A stretch of 64,000 bases of DNA. Origin: Jeongeupia wiesaeckerbachi (GTDB lineage Bacteria > Pseudomonadota > Gammaproteobacteria > Burkholderiales > Chitinibacteraceae). Positions 1 through 7,557 of this stretch are shown in pieces (positions within the stretch are counted from its first letter, which is position 1; each line of letters begins with the position of its first letter). Position numbers and translations under genes: made by a program. The stretch lies in NCBI RefSeq assembly GCF_050916355.1, contig NZ_CP136946.1:2728001-2792000 (forward strand), written 5' to 3'. The notes under the pieces are model-generated. The model ran no database searches. It worked only from the letters and a program-made list of their open reading frames with translations, and was not told the DNA's origin.

Positions 1-185
1 CGATGGCGCTGATGCGCCGCGCACTCGATGCCGGCATCGCTGTCATGCCGGGTGAACCCTTTTTCCCGAGCGGCGCCGACGCGAGTTTTCTGCGGCTCAA
101 CTTCAGCCACGCCAATGTCGCGCAAATCGACGAGGGAATTGCGCGCCTGGCGGCCCTGCTGGCGGCGGACAACGCCGCGGCCTGA
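1..185 (+). CDS. PLP-dependent aminotransferase, C-terminal end (partial)
   Basis: Only the last 60 or so codons are present; the gene enters from the left edge in the frame beginning at base 3. The visible tail contains GIAVMPGEPFF followed by a short spacer and FLRLNFSH, the C-terminal signature of fold-type I class I/II aminotransferases of the MocR/LysN type, where the Arg of the RLNFS segment normally binds the substrate carboxylate. The substrate and the presence of an N-terminal DNA-binding domain cannot be judged. It converges on the minus-strand csoR gene, which ends 14 bases beyond its stop codon. Confidence 0.75.
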   Translation, partial: MALMRRALDAGIAVMPGEPFFPSGADASFLRLNFSHANVAQIDEGIARLAALLAADNAAA

Positions 186-199
186 CTTCGCACGGCGCG

Positions 200-520
200 T
201 TAGCCGAGCTTGCGCAGCACCGTCATCAGTTCGTCGATTGCAGCGGCGCCATCGCCGGCTGCAATCGCATCGGCCACGCAGCCACGCGCATGCGCCTCGA
301 GCAATTGCATGCCCAGGCTATCGAGTGCCGATTTGGCCGCGGCGATCTGCGTCAGGATGTCGATGCAGTAGCGATCCTCCTGCACCATCTTGTTGATGCC
401 GCGCACCTGGCCTTCGATCCGGTTCAGGCGCTTGGTCAGCGCATCCTTGTTGCCGCGCTCGACCCGGCGCTCGTCGCCCGCGTCGTGATCACCGGCGCAG
501 CAATCAGCGGACGATGTCAT
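200..520 (-). CDS. csoR: CsoR-type copper-sensing repressor (DUF156)
   Basis: A 106-residue all-helical metal-sensing repressor of the CsoR/RcnR/FrmR family. The core RLNRIEGQVRGI is followed by one Cys (DRYCIDI) and an H-x3-C pair (EAHARGC). This gives the Cys-His-Cys ligand set of Cu(I)-sensing CsoR rather than the nickel or formaldehyde set. Known family function is to repress copper genes until Cu(I) binds. I chose the ATG at 520 because a GAGG lies 9 bases upstream; an ATG at 529 is possible. The start overlaps the 3' end of copZ by 17 bases, so the genes are translationally linked and the repressor is the last gene of a copA-copZ-csoR set. Confidence 0.9.
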   Translation of the reverse strand: MTSSADCCAGDHDAGDERRVERGNKDALTKRLNRIEGQVRGINKMVQEDRYCIDILTQIAAAKSALDSLGMQLLEAHARGCVADAIAAGDGAAAIDELMTVLRKLG

Positions 521-713
521 AACCGGCATCCTCGATTGCGCGTTCGATTTCGGCCGCATCGGTGTCTGCGCCGTCGAAGTCGACCTTGGCCAGCGACGGG
601 GCCAGTGAGACGTTGACCGCCTTCACGCCTTCAACCGCCTGTACCGCGCGGGTGACCGATGCGACGCAGCCGCCGCAGCTCATGCCGTCGATGCGGATTT
701 CGATGTGTTCCAT
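504..713 (-). CDS. copZ: CopZ-like copper chaperone (HMA domain)
   Basis: A 69-residue single heavy-metal-associated domain with the ligand loop GMSCGGC near residues 10-16. Family members bind one Cu(I) with the two Cys and hand it to the N-terminal domains of a CopA ATPase, which is encoded upstream on the same strand. The start is well supported by an AGGAGA Shine-Dalgarno 7-9 bases before the ATG. About 190 bases without a convincing gene separate it from copA, so it may have its own promoter there or be co-transcribed. Confidence 0.92.
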   Translation of the reverse strand: MEHIEIRIDGMSCGGCVASVTRAVQAVEGVKAVNVSLAPSLAKVDFDGADTDAAEIERAIEDAGYDIVR

Positions 714-906
714 GGTGTTTCTCCTGTTGGGCAGTGATTAAACCTGATGAAACGCCGGTGGGCGAGAGCCGATGCTGGTTGTGCTCGTCCGCAGCGCAGA
801 AATCGGGGTGTAGGTCTGGCGGGTGAGGACGACCCGAGGGTCGCCCCCTTGCCGTGTTTCGCGCATCGTACGGGCATGAAGCGGTCCCGAGAGAATGCGC
901 AACCGC

Positions 907-3249
907 CTAACGGCGCCAGCGCTTGAGCAGTAGCGCGTTGCTGACGACCGAGACCGAGCTGGCCGCCATCGCGGCGCCGGCGATCACCGGGCTGAGCAGG
1001 CCGAAGGCGGCGAGCGGAATGCCGAGCACGTTGTAGGCGAACGCAAAGAACAGGTTCTGGCGGATCTTGCGCATCGTCGCGCGCGACAGGCTCAGCGCAT
1101 CGGCGATATGCGCCAGATCGCTGTGCATCAGCGTGATGTCGGCGGCCTCGATCGCGGCGTCGGCACCGGTGCGCATTGCAAAACTCACGTCGGCGGCGGC
1201 CAGTGCCGGGGCATCGTTGACGCCGTCGCCGGCCATGGCGACGACGCGACCCTCGGCACGGAATGCCTGCACCGCTTCGGCCTTGTCCACCGGTTTCACG
1301 CCGGCACGGTAGCGGTGGATGCCAAGCGAGGCGGCGACGCTGGCGGCGACGGCTTCGTTGTCGCCAGAGAGCATCACGACTTCGATGCCGGACTGCTGTA
1401 GCTGGGCGACGGCAACTTTCGACGTTGGCCGGACGGTATCGACGATGCCGATCAGCCCGGCTGGAACGTCGTCGACCACCACGGCGATCACCGTTTGGCC
1501 TCGCTGTTGCATCGCCTGTGCGTGGTGCAAATCGGGGCTTGGCAACGCCCAGTGCGGCACGCCGACGCGCACCCTGCGCCCGGCGATGCGCGCGCCGACG
1601 CCGTGCCCCGGTGTGGCGATGAAGTCCTCGACCGGCAAGCGACCGATGCCAAGCGCCTCGCCATGGGCGAGCACCGCGCGGGCCAGCGGGTGCTCGGAGC
1701 CGGCTTCGGCGCTGGCGGCCAGCTGCATCACGGTATTCAGATCAAAGCCGTTTTGCGTCATTACATCGGTCACGGCGGGCTTGCCTTCGGTCAGCGTGCC
1801 GGTCTTGTCGACGACGAGCAGATTGACCTCGCGGGCGCGCTGCAGCGCTTCGGCGTTGCGGAACAGGATGCCGCGCTTGGCACCGAGGCCGACGCCGACC
1901 ATTACCGCCGTCGGCGTCGCCAGGCCCAGCGCGCACGGGCAGGCGATCACCAGTACCGCGACGGCATGCATCAAGGCGGTGACCCAGCTGCCGGTCCACC
2001 ATGCGGTGGCGAAGAAGGTGACGACGGCAATGGCGACAACGACCGGGACAAAGATCGCAGAGATTTTGTCGGCGAGCTGCTGGATCGGTGCTTTCGAACC
2101 CTGCGCCTGCGCCACCAGCCGGACGATGTCGGCGAGCTGTGTTGCACCGCCGGTTGCGCTGGCGCGGATGCGCAACATGCCTTCGAGGTTGCGGGTGCCA
2201 GCGTAAACGTGGTCGCCTGCGGCCTTGGACACCGGCGCCGATTCGCCGGACAGCATGGCTTCGTCGATCGCGGCGTTGCCATCTTCGACCTGGCCGTCGA
2301 CCGGCAGCGGTTCGCCCTGGCGAACGATGACGATGTCGCCGACCACGAGCTCGCCGACGGCGACGTCGAGCAACTGGCCATTGCGTTCGACGCGGGCAGT
2401 TTTCGGCTGCAGCGCCAACAGCTCGGCGATCGCGCCGGCGGTGCGGCCCTTGGCGCGGGCTTCGAGCAGCTTGCCGAGCAGCACCAGCGTGATCACGGCG
2501 GCGCCCGCTTCGAAGTACACGTGGGCGTCGTGCCAACCCGCCAGTGTGACCACGGTGCTGTAGCCCCACGCCATTGTCGTGCCGAGGGCGACGAGCACGT
2601 CCATATTGGCGCTGCCGCCGCGCAACGCATGCCAGGCGCCACGGTAAAAGCGCAGGCCGACGGTGAACTGCACCAGTGTGGCGAACACGAGCTGCCACGT
2701 GCGGGGAATCAGTTCGTGGCTGCCTTGCAGCATTGCGCCCATCTCGGCCATCAGCGGCAGCGTCAGCAGCGCGGCAGCGCCAAAAGCCCACCAGCTGCGA
2801 CGCAGTGCAGCGTCGTCATGGGGCAGGGGGGTATCTTGCTGTTGAATACGCGCACCGTAGCCCGCCTTGCGAACCGCGGCAATGGCGGCGTCAGCGCTGT
2901 ACTGGCCGCCCGGATAGCGCAACGTTGCGGTCTCCGTGGCGAAGTTGACGCTGGCGCTGACACCGGCGGCGCGGTTCAGTACCTTTTCGATGCGCATGGC
3001 GCAGGCGGCGCAGGTCATGCCGTCGATGGCCAGCGTCAGCGTTGTTTCGGGCACCGTGTAGCCGGCCTTGGCGATCGCGCCGACCACCTCGGGAATGCCG
3101 GCTGTCCCATCGAGTGTGATTTGCGCGGTTTCGTTGGCGAAATTGACGCTCGCACTGACGCCTTCAAGCCGGTTGAGGACTTTTTCAATGCGCGTGGCGC
3201 AGGCTGCGCAACTCATGCCGCTGATCGGCAAGCTGATCTCGGTGTTCAT
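907..3249 (-). CDS. copA: Cu(I)-exporting P1B-type ATPase CopA
   Basis: A 780-residue P-type ATPase. Two N-terminal heavy-metal domains carry GMSCAAC (Cys14/Cys17) and GMTCAAC (Cys80/Cys83). The membrane Cu(I) site is Cys437-Pro-Cys439, the phosphorylated Asp481 sits in DKTGTLT, SEHPLA lies near residue 520 and GDGVNDAP near 670. These are the P1B-1 features of inner-membrane Cu(I) exporters, and the length is normal for two metal-binding domains. Two GGGGGTATATT elements lie just upstream of the ATG, so the gene is probably derepressed by copper through the neighbouring CsoR. Confidence 0.96.
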   Translation of the reverse strand: MNTEISLPISGMSCAACATRIEKVLNRLEGVSASVNFANETAQITLDGTAGIPEVVGAIAKAGYTVPETTLTLAIDGMTCAACAMRIEKVLNRAAGVSASVNFATETATLRYPGGQYSADAAIAAVRKAGYGARIQQQDTPLPHDDAALRRSWWAFGAAALLTLPLMAEMGAMLQGSHELIPRTWQLVFATLVQFTVGLRFYRGAWHALRGGSANMDVLVALGTTMAWGYSTVVTLAGWHDAHVYFEAGAAVITLVLLGKLLEARAKGRTAGAIAELLALQPKTARVERNGQLLDVAVGELVVGDIVIVRQGEPLPVDGQVEDGNAAIDEAMLSGESAPVSKAAGDHVYAGTRNLEGMLRIRASATGGATQLADIVRLVAQAQGSKAPIQQLADKISAIFVPVVVAIAVVTFFATAWWTGSWVTALMHAVAVLVIACPCALGLATPTAVMVGVGLGAKRGILFRNAEALQRAREVNLLVVDKTGTLTEGKPAVTDVMTQNGFDLNTVMQLAASAEAGSEHPLARAVLAHGEALGIGRLPVEDFIATPGHGVGARIAGRRVRVGVPHWALPSPDLHHAQAMQQRGQTVIAVVVDDVPAGLIGIVDTVRPTSKVAVAQLQQSGIEVVMLSGDNEAVAASVAASLGIHRYRAGVKPVDKAEAVQAFRAEGRVVAMAGDGVNDAPALAAADVSFAMRTGADAAIEAADITLMHSDLAHIADALSLSRATMRKIRQNLFFAFAYNVLGIPLAAFGLLSPVIAGAAMAASSVSVVSNALLLKRWRR

Positions 3250-3268
3250 CGCCGCTCCGAACTTAATA

Positions 3269-3306
3269 GGGTATGGGGGTATATTATGCCCCTAGGGGGT
3301 ATATTG
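3269..3306 (-). promoter_or_regulatory. Candidate CsoR operator/promoter of copA
   Basis: Twenty bases upstream of the copA ATG lie two direct copies of GGGGGTATATT (3275-3285 and 3295-3305). The second is part of a perfect 10-base palindrome CCCCTAGGGG (3289-3298). G/C tracts flanked by AT-rich halves are typical of CsoR operators. Assigning it to the local CsoR is inference from sequence and position. Confidence 0.6.
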
Positions 3307-3339
3307 CAAGACACAGGTCTGTCGCGCGGATTGACCATG

Positions 3340-3363
3340 AAAAGGGGCCGCGATTGCGGCCCC
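3340..3363 (-). terminator. Rho-independent terminator of the Kef-type gene
   Basis: Perfect 8-bp stem GGGGCCGC / GCGGCCCC with a GATT loop (3344-3363). On the minus strand it is followed by TTTT. It lies 17 bases beyond the stop codon of the antiporter gene and insulates it from the copA promoter. Confidence 0.8.
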
Positions 3364-3379
3364 GTGCGTGTCCCAATGA

Positions 3380-4576
3380 TCAGGCGGGCTCGGTGGGCCG
3401 ATACCGGTCCAGGAGCGAAAACACCAGTGGATTGAGCAGGATGGAGAGAATTGCGCCCGCGATGACCAGGGCGTGACCGAGGGGCGGTAACAGCCCGAGC
3501 GTGACGCCGAGGCCGGCGAGGATGAAGGAGAACTCGCCGATCTGTGCCAGGCTTGCCGAAATGGTCAGCGCGGTCTTGAGGTCGTGGCGGAACGCCATGA
3601 CGATGCCGAGCGCCGCCAGCGACTTGCCGATGACGATGACGGCGACGGTGCCCAGCACCGCCAGCGGATGCTCGATCAGGATGCGCGGGTCGAGCAGCAT
3701 GCCGACCGAGACGAAGAACAGCACGGCGAACGCATCGCGCAGCGGCAGCGACTCTTCGGCGGCGCGCTGGCTGAACTCGGATTCAGCCAGCACCATGCCG
3801 GCGAAGAAGGCGCCGAGCGCGAACGATACGCCAAAGAGTTGCGATGCGCCGTATGCGACGCCGAGCGCGGTGGCGAGGACGCCAAGCCGGAACAGCTCGC
3901 GGCTGCCGGTCCAGACGATGCGTTCAAGCATCCATGGGATGAAGCGGCGACCGATGATCAGCATGAAGGCCACAAAGGCGACGACCTTCCCCAGGGTGAT
4001 CAGCAGGGTGATGCTGAGCGCGGCGGCATCGAGGCTGCCTTTCTGGTCGCCGAGCAGGCCGGCCAGTGCCGGCAGCAGCACCAACGCCAGTACCATGGCC
4101 AGGTCCTCGACAATCAGCCAGCCGACGGCGATCCGGCCTTCCGGCGTCTCCAGCAGATCGCGCTCCTCCAGTGCTTTCAATAGCACCACGGTACTGGCAA
4201 CGGAGAGCGCCAGACCGAATACGAAACCGGCGCCAAAGGTCCAGTCGAACAGCGCCGCCAGCCCCATGCCCATCAGTGTCGCAATGCCGATCTGTACGAC
4301 GGCGCCAGGAATGGCGATGTTTTTCACCGCCAGCAGGTCCTTCATCGAAAAGTGCAGACCGACGCCGAACATCAGCAAGATGACTCCCAATTCGGCCAGC
4401 TCGGGAGCCAGTTTGGGGTCGGCGACAAAACCCGGGGTGAAAGGACCTGCAAGGATGCCGGCACAGAGATAGCCGATCAGCGGCGGCAGCTTCAGCTTGT
4501 TCGCGAGACTGCCGAGGATGAAGGCAAGCACAAGCCCGCCGACGATGGTCGTGATCAGCGGTGTGGCGTGAGGCAT
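3380..4576 (-). CDS. CPA2/Kef-type cation:proton antiporter without RCK domain
   Basis: A 398-residue, almost wholly hydrophobic protein with about 12 membrane segments. It has typical CPA2 elements: LPPLIGYLCAGILAGP near the N-terminus, LLMFGVGLHFS, and ALSVASTVVLLKALEER. It is closest in style to YbaL/KefB transporters, which move K+ or Na+ against H+ across the inner membrane. Unlike YbaL (about 550 residues) it stops right after the last membrane helix. There is no TrkA-N/RCK nucleotide-binding domain and none is encoded downstream, where a terminator follows immediately. The transported ion is not determinable. Confidence 0.85.
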   Translation of the reverse strand: MPHATPLITTIVGGLVLAFILGSLANKLKLPPLIGYLCAGILAGPFTPGFVADPKLAPELAELGVILLMFGVGLHFSMKDLLAVKNIAIPGAVVQIGIATLMGMGLAALFDWTFGAGFVFGLALSVASTVVLLKALEERDLLETPEGRIAVGWLIVEDLAMVLALVLLPALAGLLGDQKGSLDAAALSITLLITLGKVVAFVAFMLIIGRRFIPWMLERIVWTGSRELFRLGVLATALGVAYGASQLFGVSFALGAFFAGMVLAESEFSQRAAEESLPLRDAFAVLFFVSVGMLLDPRILIEHPLAVLGTVAVIVIGKSLAALGIVMAFRHDLKTALTISASLAQIGEFSFILAGLGVTLGLLPPLGHALVIAGAILSILLNPLVFSLLDRYRPTEPA

Positions 4577-4697
4577 CGTGGTCCTTGCGGTGGTTTGTGG
4601 CGGCTACCGGTAGAGACTAACGCATGAAGGACGGGGTTGAGGGGCATCCGTTCCAATTGCTGCGCAAAAAACGAGATCGTTTCTGGTCGCAGAAAAC

Positions 4698-4724
4698 AAA
4701 AAAGCCGCACGAATGCGGCTTTTT
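4698..4724 (-). terminator. Bidirectional terminator
   Basis: Perfect 7-bp stem AGCCGCA / TGCGGCT (4703-4720) with loop CGAA, preceded by A6 and followed by T5. It lies 34 bases beyond the stop of the small gene at 4758-4982 and would work on either strand. Confidence 0.85.
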
Positions 4725-4757
4725 GCTGGGAGGTGACGCTATTGCTAGCGTCGGGAC

Positions 4758-4982
4758 TTACGAGGCGAACTGGTGCGGGATCTGTCCCTTGGCCCACGCA
4801 GCGGCGCTGCGCAATGCTTCATGCACCGAGTGACTACGCGTCTGCGGTGCACGTTGCCATGCGGTAACCGGTTGGCGTGCGTCACGTGTGCAACGGACGA
4901 TCTGGTACCAGCCATCAAGGCCGGTGCCGATGGGGGTCGGGCGGACTTCAACATTGAAGTCGTAGTTGTTTTGGTTTGCCAT
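4758..4982 (-). CDS. Small conserved-looking protein of unknown function
   Basis: A 74-residue protein beginning MANQNNYDFNVEVRPTP. It is soluble with no signal or membrane segment. The middle (GTGLDGWYQIVRC) looks like a short beta-rich region and the C-terminal third (HEALRSAAAWAKGQ) an amphipathic helix. I do not recognise the family. It is supported as a real gene by a canonical AAGGAG 6 bases before the ATG, normal codon usage and a strong terminator after the stop. Its roughly 130-base leader contains several inverted repeats. Confidence 0.75.
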   Translation of the reverse strand: MANQNNYDFNVEVRPTPIGTGLDGWYQIVRCTRDARQPVTAWQRAPQTRSHSVHEALRSAAAWAKGQIPHQFAS

Positions 4983-5244
4983 TTTCGGCTCCTTGCTAAA
5001 CGAGTCATCCAAGCCGGATGACAGGGCGCTGAAGGAGGAGCACTTGTTCTGAGAAGAACTTTCTTGGGAGTCGAACGACTCGCTTGGAGTACTGCTTAGG
5101 AAACAATCGTGAGAGCGTGCTCAATCAGATCAGTGCCGACGATGCTGCACATTTTTTCTGATTTTGGCAACTGTTATTTGTTGGTAATCTGAAGTTTGTT
5201 GCGGTGGACATCGAGAATGGGGGGTGATCGCGCTTGTGATGATT

Positions 5245-5259
5245 TGCAACTGAGTTGCA
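5245..5259 (+). promoter_or_regulatory. Palindromic operator copy 1 upstream of COG0523 gene
   Basis: TGCAACTGAGTTGCA is a perfect 7+1+7 inverted repeat. A second copy differing only at the central base lies exactly 40 bases downstream (centre to centre). Because COG0523 GTPases are commonly under zinc-dependent Fur-family (Zur) control, a Zur-like repressor is the likeliest ligand. That is inference. Confidence 0.65.
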
Positions 5260-5284
5260 TTCGTTGGCGTTGCGCATTTAATAT

Positions 5285-5299
5285 TGCAACTTAGTTGCA
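5285..5299 (+). promoter_or_regulatory. Palindromic operator copy 2 upstream of COG0523 gene
   Basis: TGCAACTTAGTTGCA is a perfect 7+1+7 inverted repeat, 49 bases before the ATG of the GTPase gene. The 40-base spacing from copy 1 is close to four helical turns, which would put two bound dimers on the same face of the DNA. Confidence 0.65.
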
Positions 5300-5348
5300 T
5301 TAAAGCGGCGCATTCGCGCCATCGTGCAAGGGTGATGAGGGGTTTGCA

Positions 5349-6578
5349 ATGGCGCAGGTCGATCAGCGTTTGCCGGTAACGGTGTTGTCCGGGTTTCTGG
5401 GGGCGGGTAAAACCACATTGCTCAATCATGTGCTTGCCAATCGCAACGGCTTGCGCGTGGCCGTCATCGTTAACGACATGAGCGAAGTGAACATCGACGC
5501 CTCGCTGGTGGCCAGGGAGGCCAGTCTTGCCGGCGCGGCGCTGTCGCGTACCGAAGAGCGGCTGGTTGAGCTGAGTAACGGCTGTATCTGCTGCACGCTG
5601 CGTGAAGACTTGCTGACCGAGGTGCGCCAGCTCGCGAGTGAGGGGCGATTCGACTACCTGTTGATCGAGTCGACCGGTATCGGTGAGCCGATGCCGGTGG
5701 CGGCCACCTTCGATTTTCGCGACGAGCACGGTGCGTCGCTCGGCGATCTGGCCCGCATCGATACGATGGTGACGGTGGTCGATGCAGTCAATCTGCTCGC
5801 CGATTTCTCTAGCGAGGCGCTGCTGGCAGAGCGCGCGGCCGTAGCCGACGACGAGGATGAGCGGACGCTGGCCAGTCTGTTGACCGAGCAGATCGAGTTT
5901 GCCGATGTCGTTGTCGTCAGCAAGTGTGATCTGGTCGATGCCGCCCGCCGCGCCGAGGTGGCAACGCTGATTCGGGCGTTGAACCCGTTGGCTCAGATCG
6001 TCTTCGCCGAACGTGGTGGCGTACCTTTGGCGCAGATTATCGGTACCGGTCGTTTCGACATGGACAAGGCTGAGGCCATGGCCGGCTGGGCGCAGGCGCT
6101 GGCGGGCGAGAATGCGCCGGAAGCCGAGACCTACGGTGTCGAGCAGTTCGTGCTGCGCTTCCATGAGCCCGTGCACCCGCAACGCTTCGCCGCTTTTATC
6201 GAGCAGCCGTTTCCGGGGCTGCTACGCGCCAAGGGCTATATCTGGTTTGCCGATCGGCCGGACTGGGTCATGTCGTACTCGCGCGCCGGCAATACCGCGA
6301 CGCTTGATCCGGTCGGCCAGTGGTGGGCCGCAGCACCCAAGGCGCACTGGCCTGCGCCTGGCACTCAGGAGCGCGACGGCATCGACGCCGGCTGGCATGA
6401 GCCGTGGGGAGATCGGATCAACGAAGTCGTCTTTATCGGCTGTGCGCTGGATCGCCTTGCAATCGAAGCTGCTTTTCTTGCTTGCCGCTTGAGCGGGGCG
6501 GACCTTGCCGATGATCGTGCCGGGCTCACGGCATCGAGTACTCAACGCACTGACGGTCCGGTGCTGAATGCTGCTTGA
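5349..6578 (+). CDS. zigA: COG0523 GTPase, ZigA/YciC-type zinc metallochaperone
   Basis: A 409-residue SIMIBI-class G3E GTPase. It has a Walker A GFLGAGKT (residues 15-22), the metal-binding CICC motif (Cys79, Cys81, Cys82) of COG0523 proteins, and ESTGIGEP as the Walker B/switch region. The C-terminal CobW_C-type domain is followed by a ZigA-like region that includes WFADRPDWVMSYSRAG. Members insert or shuttle Zn(II), typically under zinc starvation. The long C-terminal half favours ZigA/YciC over CobW or UreG. Twin palindromes just upstream suggest metal-regulated expression. The exact client protein is unknown. Confidence 0.85.
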   Translation: MAQVDQRLPVTVLSGFLGAGKTTLLNHVLANRNGLRVAVIVNDMSEVNIDASLVAREASLAGAALSRTEERLVELSNGCICCTLREDLLTEVRQLASEGRFDYLLIESTGIGEPMPVAATFDFRDEHGASLGDLARIDTMVTVVDAVNLLADFSSEALLAERAAVADDEDERTLASLLTEQIEFADVVVVSKCDLVDAARRAEVATLIRALNPLAQIVFAERGGVPLAQIIGTGRFDMDKAEAMAGWAQALAGENAPEAETYGVEQFVLRFHEPVHPQRFAAFIEQPFPGLLRAKGYIWFADRPDWVMSYSRAGNTATLDPVGQWWAAAPKAHWPAPGTQERDGIDAGWHEPWGDRINEVVFIGCALDRLAIEAAFLACRLSGADLADDRAGLTASSTQRTDGPVLNAA

Positions 6579-6777
6579 TCTGCGGATGCAGCTGGTGTTT
6601 GTCTGACCGCTACTTTGCACGCAGGCAGGAGCTGAGGTCCGGGCCGTCTCGTCGGGTGAGATCATTGCGTGGCTGGACGGCCAATCCAGTCGCACAACGG
6701 TGCGTCTTTCCGGTGAAACAGTGCATCCCAAGCTTCGTGAGATAATTGCCGCTGATAATGATCCAGAAGGTGGCGCG

Positions 6778-7275
6778 ATGCATGAAGGCAGGTTTTCGGT
6801 TTTGATGGTGTGCACCGGCAATATCTGTAGAAGCCCGACTGCGGATGGCGTGTTGCGCAAGATGGTGGCCGAGGCGGGGCTCGATGGGGTGGTGATCGTT
6901 GATTCGGCCGGAACCCAGAGTTATCACGTTGGCGAGGCGCCGGATCATCGGGCGCAGGCGCATGCCAAACGACGTGGCTATGATTTGTCGCCATTGCGGG
7001 CGCGGCAAGTAGCGGTGGCGGATTACACGGGCTTCGACCTGATTCTGGCCATGGATGCCAGCCACCTGCGCCAGCTTGAGCGGCAAGCGCCATCGCAGCA
7101 TCAATCCAAGCTGAAGCTGTTCCTGGAGTTTGCGACCGGCACGCGTGAGCGAGAGGTGCCGGACCCATATTACGGCGGCGACGACGGTTTCGAGCACGTC
7201 CTTGATCTGGTCGAGGACGGTTGCGCCGGGGTGCTGGCGCACGTGCGCGACGAACTGGCGCGGCGCGGCGCTTGA
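6778..7275 (+). CDS. Low-molecular-weight protein-tyrosine phosphatase
   Basis: A 165-residue LMW-PTP. The active-site loop is CTGNICRS (nucleophile Cys12, Arg18 of the C-x5-R signature) and the general acid is Asp129 in DPYYGG. These enzymes dephosphorylate phosphotyrosine on cytoplasmic proteins; when linked to polysaccharide genes they pair with BY-kinases, but no such gene is here. The ATG at 6778 was chosen because the family starts just before the VCTGN strand and an AAGG lies 9-12 bases upstream. The frame is open further upstream to 6700 but that stretch does not look like the family. It appears to be monocistronic. Confidence 0.92.
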   Translation: MHEGRFSVLMVCTGNICRSPTADGVLRKMVAEAGLDGVVIVDSAGTQSYHVGEAPDHRAQAHAKRRGYDLSPLRARQVAVADYTGFDLILAMDASHLRQLERQAPSQHQSKLKLFLEFATGTREREVPDPYYGGDDGFEHVLDLVEDGCAGVLAHVRDELARRGA

Positions 7276-7349
7276 GCCGGTGTTTGATGCTGCGCAAAAA
7301 CGGCAAAATTGGGGTTCTGCGCGCGTTGCCGGCCTGCGCATGAATCGGT

Positions 7350-7500
7350 AAGATCCCGCTCTTTGGTCTTCAGGGGAGTAGTCGCCTGCGCTCGCGCAGG
7401 GGGTACGTCAACATACTTGAGTCTGTGACTCATGGCGTATCCGGCCCGTTGCCGCTTGCGGTGCCGCGCTTGACAAGACCTGAGGTCTGCAAACCGTACA
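7350..7500 (+). ncRNA. yybP-ykoY manganese riboswitch
   Basis: The leader of the Gdt1-type gene contains hallmark yybP-ykoY elements: GGGGAGTAG at 7373-7381, CGTCAACATACTTGAG near 7407-7421 and ATGGCGTATCCGGCC near 7432-7446. CTTCAGG (7368-7374) can pair with CCTGAGG (7479-7485) to close the aptamer. The latter also overlaps an alternative hairpin AGACC-TGA-GGTCT (7476-7488), a plausible switching element. The class binds Mn(II) and turns on Mn exporters, which matches the downstream gene. The boundaries are approximate. Confidence 0.88.
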
Positions 7501-7557
7501 CCCGGGTGGGCGACGGTTGCAGTCCTCATGTCTGCCCGCCCTGGAGTACATATCTGA

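Larger units (their letters stand above)
4983..5348. other. 366-base intergenic region with two promoter regions
   Basis: No gene is seen here. The left part, read on the minus strand, is the leader of the small gene and contains GAGTCG-AA-CGACTC (5068-5081), a TCATCC/GGATGA hairpin near 5007-5023 and a purine-rich stretch. The middle (5130-5240) is AT-rich. The right part holds the twin TGCAACT/AGTTGCA palindromes that precede the COG0523 GTPase gene. Confidence 0.6.

Noticed and set aside
680..877. A 65-codon frame between copA and copZ
   Set aside because: No ribosome site, overlaps the copZ start, and Arg/Pro/Ser-rich composition without family features.
1495..3435. A 646-codon open frame antisense to copA
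   Set aside because: Shadow of the ATPase; it also crosses the copA operator and the upstream terminator.
4624..4833. A 69-codon plus-strand open frame
   Set aside because: It contains a perfect terminator hairpin and overlaps the better-supported minus-strand small gene.
5130..6182. A 350-codon minus-strand open frame
   Set aside because: It lies antisense to the COG0523 gene and crosses its twin operators; no family features.
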